Of a stretch of 64,000 nt of DNA, positions 25,901 to 39,200 are shown piece after piece. The translations under genes and the position numbers were made by a program. Location: assembly GCA_947568835.1 (NCBI GenBank), contig OX387606.1:7254001-7318000 (forward strand). Direction: 5' to 3'. The notes under the pieces are model-generated. The model was not told where the DNA came from, did not search any database, and saw only the letters and a program-made list of their open reading frames with translations. Position 1 is the first letter of the stretch; each line of letters opens with the position of its first letter. The DNA comes from Protonemura montana. Taxonomy: Eukaryota > Arthropoda > Insecta > Plecoptera > Nemouridae.

Positions 25901-28900
25901 TCGGCTTCGGACATTTCTCTGTCTCTTCAACTACAAGATTTTTTTTCTTGTCAAAATCCTTTACATTGCACCTTGTTTTTTTTTTCTATTAAATACTTTC
26001 TTTCGATCTGTTGCAGAGCAATTTACATGAATGATATAAGAGATCGATTCTTTTGTGTCTGATTAAAGTCGATGGCAGTACAGTTTGTGTAAATTAGCCG
26101 TTTCTCATGGCAGGTTAGAGCATACTGATTAGTCATAAATCAAAAAGAGAGAACGGTACCTTATTACACTAAAAACTACCCTGCAATTCTCGTTTCTGGC
26201 GATAACAAGCCGCGCATAATTTAATATTCAAATATATAGAACGTTTATCAGTATGCGCTCTAAAATTTCTTTTCTCCAAGAAGTAACTCATCTGTAAAGA
26301 AACCGGTGGTTATCGAAGAGCCATAAGGCAAAGTCCGATTGCTCTGGGTATGTTTATTTATTATTCGAGAAGGAAAGCGATTTTTTTACATTTCGATTGC
26401 AATATTCCATTGTCAAAGGTAATGTGCCGGCTATAAGATCGGTCTGCGGTTGTCCATGTAGTTGGTAAGAACAGGAGCGAGCACATGAGGCGACTGACAT
26501 GGGACATGTGTGTAACACCCTCAGGCAGACGTCAAGCTCCGGAATCCGGTAGTCTTCTAATTGTACCATGAGATGATCGCCGTCGCCGCCACCGGACAGA
26601 CCGGGACGTATCGTTTACAGAGACGCGTTTTTTTATGTATTTCTCTACGTTTCAACGCTGCGTTTGGACCTGCCTTGGAAAGTTAGAGCTATTAGCATTA
26701 TTTTTATTCGGTCGCTACTTTATGAGTGCTAAAAAAACAGCGCACTGCTCGTTTCGCTTCTGGAATATCCTTTCTGTTCGTCTGATTTTTATATTGCGGA
26801 TAAAATCTGTATTTATCTCAGGAAAACACGGTGTCTGATCGAAGACAGAGAATGGCACGTTTTGGTTTAAAAAGTCAGTACCGCTTTTGTATTTACTTGC
26901 ACGAATAACTTGGTGCTATCGAAAAAAAACACTTTGGCTCTGAAAAACTGAGAAGACAAGAGAATGAAATTAACGTTTGTGTATACTGCAGGAGCACTTC
27001 CTTCATAATCGCTATCCTTAAAGTGATTACATTTTCAATTATAGGTTTAATGACCGAGGGTGTAAAAGTGACTTGAAATTGAGTGGATTTTGTTAGCTAA
27101 TAAACGAAACGCGCGTTTTCCGAACTTGATAAAGCATCTTTAATGCCACCCCTGTGACCCCAACAGTTTCCACCAAACGGTCGTGCACTTTTTCCTAGGA
27201 GAAAGTAAAACCGTCGACTTTTTTTTATCTGCTCTTTTTCTTTCGAACTTCTATCATGGTTTATTTAATCACGGCACACGTAACACATATAACAGACTAG
27301 ATATCATATTTTGATACACTATTATCGGTGAGTAATAAGAAATATTCTCTCATTAACTGTTTCCCATGCTAAATCCGTAACTAATTATATAGTCCTCGAT
27401 CAATTCATTAGCTGGCCGCGCCTACAATCGTATGGAGAGCAAAATAGGAAAGTCATCTATTAAAAACTTGTTGCGCTATCACGTTCAATCAATTAGGTAG
27501 AAGCAATGTGATCTGCGGCAAGGATTTGAAATATATACGTTTGCCGAGATACCACGGTTCAGTATCCAACATTCACACAACTCGCGCTAAATATATTGTT
27601 ATGCACGACAGTACCTCATCACCTAAAGAATACTGTAATAAAGCAATTTCCAGTCTCGTATTCGGCCGCGTATTTGCAGATGTGGGAGCCTATCCTTATT
27701 TCTGGTATTTACGGTTGGCAATTAGATTGCGATTATTTCTCTAGATAGGGGGAAACATTCTTTTTGACAATGCAAAGCATGCGTAATATCCTCAGCCTCA
27801 ATGTTCCTTATTTGAAGAGTGGTAAACTTTCAAAACTCTTCTCGATGGTGTGTCCGGATGTTGCATGTGTGTCTTATAGAATGGAAGAATCGGCGAAGAA
27901 TGAAATACCGGAGAGGTAAGTCACTACTCGAAAAAACCTGCGTGTTGTGATTCGGAACACATGGTATCCTTATTATCTTATTGTACCGCATAAAACGTTG
28001 TATAACCGAAGAATAAAGATCAGTTGAACCGAAATGACTCAACGCCGGTTACACATTTAAGTGTCTTCTTAATTTTTCATGAATTTTAGTTAGTCGAGAA
28101 GAAATCATCACACCACACATAATTATAAGCGTGAAATACTAAATGTATTCCAGCATTTTCTAAGATTACCTCTAATTTAAATGCACACCTGTATCTAAGT
28201 ACCATGATGTGTAGCAATTTCTGACTTGCGAAATACAAATTTTGTCCGTTCTAGTAACGTCCAGTAAACAAATATTAATCAACTTCTTTACAAACTGATC
28301 TCTTATAATAAATTTATTATTACGATTATCACTTTCAAATTTGGCTATCGCCAACTATGTTTCACACGAACTTGATTACTGAAAGAGAGCAATCGGCCTC
28401 TCGCCTTTGGTAAGCGTTGAAAGCGGATTGTTCCGATATCTAAGTGACTAGAGAAAGGAACAGTGTTTGCATTCATTGACCGAGACCAATTACTAATCAA
28501 TGCAAATAAATGAATAACCAGATGAAATAATTGAGATATTAAACCAGCACGAGAAGCCGTAGGTACCCTACTGTACAAGAATTACAATTGTTATTTGTGA
28601 TAACGGTACCGTGTAAAACAACAGCGAGTGCCATCATTTACCATATGTGCAATGCGTTGTACCAAACGGTGCTGTTACGACACTTTCTCGATGAGATTTA
28701 ATTCGTTTGCTAAGTAAGTGAAATAATCAAGTGATTATTGATTAGACTCATTATGTTCTTAGACTGTCTTGTTCATGCTGTTTGCAAGCGATAATATAAA
28801 TTTTGATCAGCTATTTGCAATTGCTTTTAAAGTCGCTATCACTCGCGGCTCGGGTGTGTTGCCGCGTTATAGAACGCGTGGCGTCCAGGGAAAACTACTC

Positions 28901-31900
28901 GGCTATTTGCGTTAGACTTAGATTATTGAATTGAGTTCAATCCAATCAATACTTTATTCTGAATGTTAGATGGATCAAATGTGCTAACAGCGTAAGAGAG
29001 TCACGATTTTGAATATGAACATCGATTTTAAAGTGCTTTTGGGAAATTGTAGACACTATTAATGAAATCCTAATATTTCGATGGCATGTCTCTAATTTTA
29101 CTAAAAATTGTTTGAAAATTAACCGGCTTAAATCGTGTACGAATCATTCCGAATTGCCTTAGAGCATCAACTCAGTGAACAATAATACTCATGCCGTATA
29201 TTTTTTCTTTTCAACTGCAACATTAATTTGTATCCTCTGCAACATGTGTTTGATGCGACTAAATATACAGCGTCAAGCATCTACTGTACAATCTTAATGT
29301 TTTCTGTATGAATTTAATTAATTATTAATGTGATTACTAATTATATTTCTTATAATGTGCTTCCTTTTTTCCAGCTTTTAATTAGCACTCAATTTAATGT
29401 AAATTTTGCAAAGAGCCTAGTACGGCCCTTAGCGACGACCTTACCTTGCCCGATTGATAAGCGAAACGGTTTGACCCTAATCTGGAAGATCAGACTTGTG
29501 TTTCCTCATCGGACAAGATGATTACAGGGCGAGACGCGTGCAATTCGTCCGAAATACCAGCCACACTAAGTACAACACGTGTGTACGCGGCGCAATTAAA
29601 CGCCTTCGTTTAGACGGATTATGGAACGTGATTAATTTCTCGAATTGATATGCTCGAGATTTATTTTAGAGCGCCCTACCCGGGCGAATTGGTTACGTTT
29701 CTTTGATTGTAGATCAGGCGTTTTATATACGTTGGGTGTGATTTCTGACTCATTGCCTTGTTAGCGCGTTTGAATTGTTGTCAGTGGTAAAATGAGATTC
29801 AGTTTTGAGACAAGCGATTTCAGGTGAAACCTACGCGCGTGCATTTATGAATGCACATTCCGGTACTGTTTAAGGTGCAATAACAAGATTGCCCGGCATG
29901 GGGGAATTATGTGGCGATCTATGTGCGGATCTTGAATGAATGGTCACTGAGCGAAATCTGCGGAATTAAGCCTTCAGGAATATAATATAGAAAATATTTT
30001 AACAAGGAAGTTTGCCAAGTGTGACCGAAAGTTTTGATAGTTTTCCATTTGAGATGGTACGGATAATTCTAATTGAATATGAAGAGGTGTATGATTTTAA
30101 GAAATGTTTCATTTGATTCCTATTCTCAATTCATCGTCAAAAGAATGTAATGAAATGGATATCAACTACTTAACACTGTGTTGTGCCTATGATGTCTTAG
30201 AAATCCAAATATTTTTTCCGTTGCTTGTGCATTCCATAGAAAATCATTCTAGAAAATCGTGAAGCGACTTTTTTCATTACTCAATTACGATCAAAATTGT
30301 CTTGTCCGTCGGAATTGGTAACAGTGATTTGTAATGCAGTTTCTGGTAGTAACATTTTAGTGGTAAACGCTTGGCATGTGTTGCAAGATCATCGTATGCC
30401 TAGACCACATAATGTCCTTGTGAGCATAATGTGAACATTACCGATAATTCAATAATCAGCCTGAGCAAAATTTACTTGTCGTGCTAATTCGATGATATAT
30501 TGGAGGTTCGATCATGAAATCTAGCTAGTCACGTCTCTCAGTTGCGTAATACACTTCAATTTCATGGTGAATCTCAAGTCCATGTTCTTCGATGGCCGTA
30601 ATCCACGAAACAAACGTATTTACGGAACGGAACTCATTTTCAGAAGGCAGGAAAGTTATTTGATATATATATAGATATATATATACATGTATTTACAACT
30701 TTACTGAAGGTTATTTGGGATTCAAAATCTATTTCGATTGATTGATAAAACCAATCAATAGTCAAGTTCATTTTTCACGAGATGAAAATCGCTGATATAA
30801 CTAATGAAGTCAGCTGCCCTACTCGAATTGTTTTGGGCTTCGCCATTTTCATTGCTCATAAGTTGGTAAATGTATTCTCGTTTTATAAACCTTGAATGTT
30901 ATGACTTCTACACGAGTCTGTTGCAATGTATGAATCTTTTGGACTTGTTTTTTTCCCCCAATGATGCCCCCATTTCTTTTCAAAGCGACAGTTCAATCTG
31001 GTGTCCTTTACCTTTTGCCTCATGTGTCTAATGGGCCAAAATGTTATGTTATTTTTCCTAGGTTAATCATTCTGTACTTACCATCGTAAAAGTACAAAAA
31101 CTTACTCGTTAAAATTTCTGTCAAAACCTCGTTCGTTGTACGTTCAGTGATGATAAACAATTTTTCTTGCCTCCACTGCGAATTTCGTATATTGGGGGAG
31201 TTTGAACCTGTGGTCTTCGTACTGGTCATCAGCCCCAGTATGTCAAGGCTGCAACGCTAGCTTGCTCATCACCTCCACTAATTTTTCCCAAGAAGTTGCT
31301 CGAAAAATGTAGTAATTGTCCCAAGAACTGAGCCCGCGAGTGACAAGCGACACAAAAGGTCATCTCCATCATCGCCCTGCCTGCCGAAGGCACGGCATTC
31401 ATTCGTTATGCTCGGTTATTATTCGAATCGGAACTCTAATGCAATATTATGCGTATATCCTACAATAATATCTTTTGTCTATTCCAGAAATCTCCATTTT
31501 TGACACAAAGAAGTAATTTTTGTAATTGGTGTGTAGGTGGCACTGTACAAGGCTGACGTTTGAGGAACTAATGATGATAATTTGAGAGTCGAGATGGTCG
31601 GTTGGAGAGCACGATGTTTTGGTATTTGATTTTACGTAGGCTTTAGTGGGATGTCAGTTTAAATCCGATTTATGATTGATTGTTGGAAAATTTAGTCCGT
31701 TGGCTAGCACCAGCCAATCAGCGCTCGAGTAGACCAAACATTTTCAAGGAAATGTATAACTAATGGTCTCTGTTGAGGCATTTGCAGATCATATTTTGCC
31801 GCCGTGCTACGACATGCTGACACCTTACCCCGAGTTTTTTTTGCACTACGTAATTGCACTTAGCTAAGGGGTTGTTTATTGTTTGACACATTGTCTGTTT

Positions 31901-33216
31901 TCTTATCCCTTTATATTTTATGAACGTCAGGTGTATTGTTACGATTTCTCATTAACGGTAAATCACATGTAAAAGTATAGGTATAGGAAATGTTTACGAG
32001 TGCCAATAAACCACATTTTGTAGGTAGTACCTGTGGTAGTACCTATACTAATTAGAAATGTTCTAATGGCCAGCTAAAGTCGTGTGACACTTACAAATTG
32101 TACACGTCTAATGACCTATGACCGAATCGTCGTGACTGACTTGTCTGAAATGTAAAAGTTTTTCTGCTATTTGGAAATAACATGTTTACAATATTGGAAG
32201 ATATCGGTTCGAATTTGCTGGAAGCTTGCTTGATATGCACGCAAAAACCAGTTAGGTACAGCTGAGTGTCAAAAATTGCACAAATGCCGTGAGGTGAGTT
32301 GCAGATTTGCAGATGGCATGCGGTGTGCGTAATATTTGAAAGCAAACGCCAGTTGAATTTCATGCTATCATTAGTTAAATATGGCTGCAAAAAAAGGAAT
32401 ACTGAATTCCATTTATTGAAAAATATCTACACTCCTTTTACTTAGGCGATAAAACAAACATTTTTGATGCACGTTTGAAAGATTGTAAAGTTTTAATGAC
32501 CTCTTCATTTCTTTCATCAGAGAACACCTCAATTCCCAGTGGGGGTAATAAAATAATTTTATCAAATTTAAACATATCATGCCAAAAATGATTCGTTTGT
32601 TCTTGGGCTACACGTTGCCCCTGTGTACACGCAATTGTACGCGCTTCTGGCGGTCGGCCCGAAAATGAAACAGACTTTTCTTTTTTTTTATTTGCATGCG
32701 GACAAATTATTCATTACATTCTCTAAAATGCAAATTTATCTTAAATATGTATTTGATAATAATGGGGCTGTTCGCGAGAATCAGTTTCGACATTTCTATA
32801 TATAATAACCCGGTTTTTTTTCAACCGTCTTTTTCTTTCTCGGTCCTAGTTCTTGGACTTTTGAAAGGGGTCCTCTTGGTCCAGGCCAAGGATTTCTAGT
32901 GAGTGGACACTTTTCTTTGTCGAAAAATTGATTTGTTCCATGCGAAGCTGCAGGCATTTGATTCAATACTTGCAAATTGCAATTAACACGCATTTTACAT
33001 TAAACTACTTCTACACAATAGTAATATTTTCTGGATCAAAGTCACGCGTGTACGCAATTTAGTTGCTTTCTACACAGAATTATGTTAAAATACAAACACA
33101 AACAAATTCCAAAATGCAAACACATGCCACGAATTTGTAAGAAGTTGCTTTTTCTCATGACTGGAACTGACAACACTCATTGTAATTCACGTCTGTTTTC
33201 GCTTTTTTTCTTGTAG
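25901..33216. other. No supported gene
   Basis: AT-rich, probably the first intron(s) of CEP350 if its promoter is further left. A - strand segment at 31080-31230 has two overlapping good donors but no acceptor or homology. Confidence 0.35.
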
Positions 33217-33273
33217 ATGGAGACGCGCGAAGTGTGCCACCCTCTCAGTTCAGCATCCTACACTCGGACACAG
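33217..33273 (+). CDS. CEP350: CEP350, earliest exon I can join (57 bp)
   Basis: A pyrimidine-rich acceptor (ctttttttcttgtag) precedes position 33217 and a good donor (CAG|gtgaga) follows 33273. Read in the frame with two leading bases it encodes 18 residues beginning GDARSVPPSQF and ends with one spare base. That base joins the two leading bases of the 37347 exon to make an Ala codon, so the phase is exact. An ATG opens the exon in another frame but would not stay in phase with the next exon. I infer it is an internal exon; an earlier exon ending in phase 1 must supply the start. The 4-kb intron that follows makes the link less certain than the later ones. Confidence 0.5.
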
Positions 33274-36200
33274 GTGAGAAGATGAACGCCTTGCTTTGTG
33301 ACCCGCCTCTTATCACGTCTCACATGAAAACCATGTGTACCGTATATCCTACTTACACTTTCATTGTTTACTTATAAGGTACACATTGAAAAAGATACTG
33401 TATTCGTATTTTTGCCTTAATTAATTAAGGTGTTCCCACGTCCGATCAAGTTCACCAAAAAATTCAAGTTTAATTAGAACAATATAACTTAGAAAACAAA
33501 AATATTTCGTGCAAAAAAATTGTTTTGGCCTCATTATGATAATATAACACGATAACATAAATATTTCTTGGAAATTTGACAGAACGTTCTGCCTGCAACA
33601 TGCATGGAATAAACTGCGCTTGATTTATCGTGTGGTGCTGTATAATTATCAATCTAATCCAATGCCCTCCAGCTATGTGCTCGCTCTGCGCCAGCATTTC
33701 ACTCTAATTACTCGAAACCCTAAATAAGTCAATCAGACAAATGCGGACATTTTAAATTGCACACGGGTAGACAAACTCTAGTCGCGGTACAAAACGCGAT
33801 GTCTGGGCTTAATTTATGTAGACCATGTGAGTTGAAATTCGCAATCGATTTCTGTTGGCTTGCATAATTGTTATGTTTATTCGATAAATTGAGTAGAATG
33901 TTGATACATGCGTGGGTGAAATTTACTGCTTAAGGTTCGAGGTTATTGGTTTAAGATTTCAAAATGTTGGTGGCTACAAATCTTTTGCACAAATTTATTC
34001 CAATTTTAAACAACAAAATTATTAGCGAAATTAAAAATATTCAGGGCGATTGTAAATTTTTTAGTTCACAATAAAATATTGGAATCGTAAAAAAAAAATA
34101 TTAAATCATTGAATAATTACCAAATGCTGTATTTTCTGTTTTACCTCAGCAACAAAACAGGTACACTAGGCCTCGCGCTTTCAGCTCAAAGAATAAAACC
34201 TACATCTCGACATCAATGCCAATCAATAATATGCATTGCCCGCTGTAATTAATGTATTACATACATGCATACAAGTTAAATGCTTTGTAGGAGGTCCTAT
34301 GTTCTGACCTCTAAATCCTAATAAAAACATACACACTTTTAGCGGTTTCCCTAATTACATGAATAATGCAACTAAATTCGTGTGTACTATGCACTGCTTA
34401 TTAAATTTGACATTGTAATAGAAACTTATGTAGGCCATCTATTGTTTTATCTGTGACCACTGACCTGCAGCAGCAGCCGAACATTGGACAGTCGGAGATT
34501 GTCTTTTCTTTATTGACACCTCGTTTCTTTTACCGCCACTGATATTTGGGTCTAATCGGTGGAAATCTCGACAGGGCCAGCTAGCTCCTCAGTGGCGTTC
34601 GGTACTTGATTTCAAATCACTCAATTGCAGTTCACAAACGAAGAAACAAACGGTATTACTTTATCAATTTAGTTCACAAATTATATGTCTAATCGGCTTC
34701 GTGCTCTTGTCGTTTTACTCTCCTAATCTCTAAGTGTTTAAACTTGGTGCTTCGAAAATCTAATTAAACGACAGTTTTGAAACTGCTTGTCAAATTCTAG
34801 TTGCAAATGCCAATAGTGCAATCCGGTTTGCGGCACGTGCAATGAATGCACGTGTACGATTGCATGGAATGCGACAAATTTACTTTTCGTGATTTTTTAC
34901 TCTGCTTCGTGGATCATGGACCGTCCATGCTGAGATTCCCGAGTTCCCCTAGCCACCTACCACGTGTTGCCGGCACGTTTGCTCAGCAAAAAGTTTCACA
35001 TTAAAGTTAGCCCTCTGAACCTATGAACTCAATGGCATTACCTATGGCTTAATGACCATGCATTGCATCAGTTTAATCATATCATCTTTTGGCAGTTCTT
35101 GTAAGTCACCAAATTAAAGGCTACGAATATGTAATTAATAAGACTGAAGAAAGCCCAGTCAACGAGCAACTTCATTTTGAAATCGCGGAGAAAATCAGCT
35201 ATTATTAGCTGAATTTCGCACCAATTTTTGGGTGTACATGTCTTGTCTTATTTCTGGGCTCATCAGAAATATACTGAGATGCCATAATCGACATGCCTCA
35301 CTGAAACCAAAGTATAGCTCGCGGTCGATGGCTTGTCGAGATGACTTCCCGAGATGGTCACACACCTCGCCACTGGTTTCAATATCCTCATACCGATGTC
35401 TTAAGATATCGCTACCACCCGCAGCACTTCTCGGCTTCTCTCCGCGCAAGCGTAATTGCACCAATTGAATTGATTAAAGTGAAAAAACCAAACGCTTTCT
35501 TGCTTCGTTTTCAAGAACAATTGGACGACGTATACTTCTGGCGTCGAGAAAGGAAAGGGCCCTAAAGGTTTTGTCATTATGTAATTATTATAGATTTTAT
35601 AGACCTTTCGAATCCATTGAAATCTCCTTGCTCTAGTTTAAATTATACTCTCATATGTCCAACGCTTTTATTGTGGTTTTGTACCCAAGTGTTATTACTG
35701 TGTAATGAGATGGGCGACGAGTTGTATGCATTACCTTATGTAACCACCTGTGCATGCACCGATACACCGCCAGGCGCCAATTATGTTTCCTTATAAAAAA
35801 TATCAATACGCCTAATAATAATAATAGTAATAATGTTATTAATAACAACAACAGGCACAAACGCATGCTAACAGTAATGGAAATAACTAGACTAATTTAT
35901 TGACAATATCGGAGATAAATGTACTGGGACCTAGTTTCAAAAATGGAGTGTGAATGATTAAATTGCGAAATTGCGAAAATTTCGGGTCAGTTTGTATGTT
36001 GTTATGCCAAGCCTAAGTGATTCGAAAATTCACCTGGATACTACGGAATTGTGCGCTCCGTTTTTTTTTTTTACATTTTTACTAATTTTTTTTCGCATTT
36101 TATTCATTTTCCTTCTTACTTCCTTTGAAGGAAAATTAGTTATTTGCTCCTTCCTTACATGTCGTGCGTAACTAGTTTACGCACGACAAGTGCACTTGCA

Positions 36201-39200
36201 AGCTATATTTACACTGCATGTAATTTATGATCACTTCTGTTACTAAATATCAGATGATAAATCTCATTCTGGCCGAAAAAACTTCTTATATCCGTGCATA
36301 CTCGCTTGTCTAGTTCTGATTTTATTCATTTTCTACATACATGTACACGCATACATAGTTGCGAATGTCTAAATATGAAACTGTGTCCAGTTTTTAATCA
36401 CTCTGCATGTATTCATGTCCTGAATCTACACTGGGGATCGGAAATCTTGTCGTTTGGGACGTACTTTCAATGCGAGAGTCCCATTTCCTCGTGCATTGTT
36501 CCCTAAGAGTTGAACGTAGAATTCTGACAGTGTTGTGTACACCTAGTTTTTTCTGAGTACGTAGATAAAGTTGCTGACAATGAATGTGTGCTCGTAATTC
36601 ATAAATGTACACATGACAAGTTTCTTATAGCAAGTACAGGTGCAACTGACTCGATACTTTTGTTGTCGGCTACATCGTGAGCGCTCGAAATCATATATGT
36701 ATCTAAAATACAAGTTTCACTCCATCAATTATATTAACTTTACTTGTATGATTTTTATTCGCGATATGAAACATACATATTTTTTTATTTATTTCACAAA
36801 TACTTTTATCGCGAGATTTCTTCTACTGATTGGCTGCACACACACACACACACCTGTTTCTGACATTTGATAGATTCCTCGAAACTTTTCCCCACTCTGT
36901 TTTAGTTGAGCGACGCCCAGCGGCGCACTGGTTTGTCATAGTGGTGACTTATATCCGTGTCCGGAGGAAGAACCCCATGTGCCGACACTTTAGTCACGTT
37001 CATAAAATCGATCCGTCATTCTTATCAAATGCATTAAAATCCTTTTGAAAATGCCATGTCCAATTAGCTGAATTGGTTAGATCATCACCCGCGATCGGGA
37101 ATTTTTGAGAGGTTATTGGCATTCCTAATAATTAAACGTTCTGCTCACTGCAAGCGTTTGCAATTTCAATAACATTTCACAGTTCCAAACCGAATAGAAC
37201 GGAAACACAGATAATTGTATCAAAAGGCGATAGATTTGAATTGAAGCTGCATTGTTCCAACAACTATTCCACTAACTGATGTCCCAAAATCTAACTCATA
37301 ATGCCTTGGATGACCTCGATCATAAACGTGTACCTATTTAACACAGCTGAAGTGCCACGTGCCCATTGGGTAGATCAAGAAATCCCTTCTCGGGACTTCG
37401 AACGCTGTGACTCTGTCGACTCTGCCAAGACATTCACTGTGGTGCCTCGGAACGAGCCGTCGCGACGCCAGGCCTCCAACACTAACGCCGACGAGCTGCC
37501 ATCGACGCCGACCTTCAAGTTCGTCAACGCCCCGATGCCGGAGGTGCCGCCAACACCGGCAATGGCTCGCCTACTCCTGGCCAAGTTTTCCAAGGATCAG
37601 GCCACCAGTTGGGTGACTATGGAGTCGCAGAGTCTTGATGGACCATCAGGTGCTGCTCATACATTTCGCTTATGTGTTGCTGTAGGCAATTATGTGGGTT
37701 TTCTTAGTGTGTTGTTAGTGACAAGGGGTTTCGACAGCAGATACAATTGCGTCAATAGTTTCATTTGTGCTACACAAAGGTAGAAGGGGGACGCTGGGAG
37801 CCAATTCATTTCTATTCTGATCGTTTTAGAGAGATTTAGTTAGTTAAAAAAAAATTGTCTGACACTTGTATTTTGGCCTTAAAATCGTTCTTAAGGATGT
37901 ACTGAAAATAGTTAGTTCGTAATGTACACGTAGGTTGGTTAGAAAGTAATTAATATATGCCTGCCACTCAAATTACGACCCCAATTAAATATTTTACTGG
38001 ATTTGTGTACATGTATGTTAGCTTCTTTAATGGGGGCCATTTTGTAATTTTTTTTACACGCCACCGGCAGTGTTTTGAGAGGTCCTCCTGAACGATGTGA
38101 TTGGCAAAATAATGTTAAGCGCGAAATAAGTGGGTGTCTTACGAGCATAGGTACGAGTACTGCAGCCTAAGATTAGGGGAGCCCCTTGTTATCATTTGAG
38201 CAGATAATTGATGGGTTTGATCACAATCTGATTGCAGTGAAACCGAGAAGCATCTCCGCTACTCGAGTCCGCACGTAGTGGCTACAATTTGCCTCGCGCA
38301 TGTATAGCGTAGTGAAATCTCCAATTGGTTTCTTAGAGTGGTCATTTTGTGGCGCTCAGCTCAAAGCCCAGTAATTTGCAACGAAGGTGCAGGAATTTCT
38401 GGTACATCTTCAAAACGTTTCTAATGGTGCATAATTCCGTATTACATTATAAGAGGTGTTGATGAAATATCCGTTTATATATACCCAAATGGCGAGTTTA
38501 GCTTATGCAATATCATGGAGGCGTATCGTTTAATCACAGATATTACGCTTGTTACTTGGCGAGTAAGAGCAACCAGTTAGTGTTACAGTTTGCGTGTGGG
38601 TAAACAAAATAATGATCTCTTATAGGTAATAGCAACGGATTTGAAAAACTTGCGAGAACCATATGTGCTGCGTGTATCTAGTACGTCGACGCGTGATTTG
38701 CCCCCAGAAGTTTCGTTTTCAATTCGTCCGATATTTAATCGGCGATTATTTCACCAGTCAATACCAATGTTGACGTTTGTCACCGCGTCAATTGAGTCTA
38801 GATTAAATGACACTTTAATTGACACTTGTATTATAGTAATTTGTATCGTTTTTTTTTCGGCTTGATTTTAATTGTGCTCCAAATTCGCGTTTTGCGTGTA
38901 CTTTTCCGCGTACGTGAAGTGCAGGGAAATACATTCACATGTGTGAATTCATGACTTCAGGCAAACTCCGTAATATATAATTGTAATTAGTGAATGTAGC
39001 CCCATGTAAAAAAAATTATATTATACTCGAGTTATCGCGGCCCACAAAATTGCATGCATTGAATAATTCGAAATTGAATTGACCAAAGTTAGGCGGTATG
39101 TTACGACTAATCCGAGTTACGTATCAGATGGTACTCGTAGAGAAAATAGTACCTAACCAATAATTTAGCTTAAAATTATAATATTTAATGCCAAACTGGA

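Larger units (their letters stand above)
33274..37346 (+). other. Intron between the first two joined CEP350 exons
   Basis: AT-rich. It holds a partial third copy of the 360-bp repeat near 34950-35045 and a perfect 12-bp-stem palindrome at 36160-36188. Between 35195 and 35464 there is a slightly GC-richer patch open on both strands; I see no splice-phase support for coding there. Confidence 0.5.

Noticed and set aside
35195-35468. 89-codon - strand frame and 78-codon + strand frame in a CEP350 intron
   Set aside because: Slightly GC-rich and open on both strands, but no splice signals or known sequence; could be a repeat fragment.
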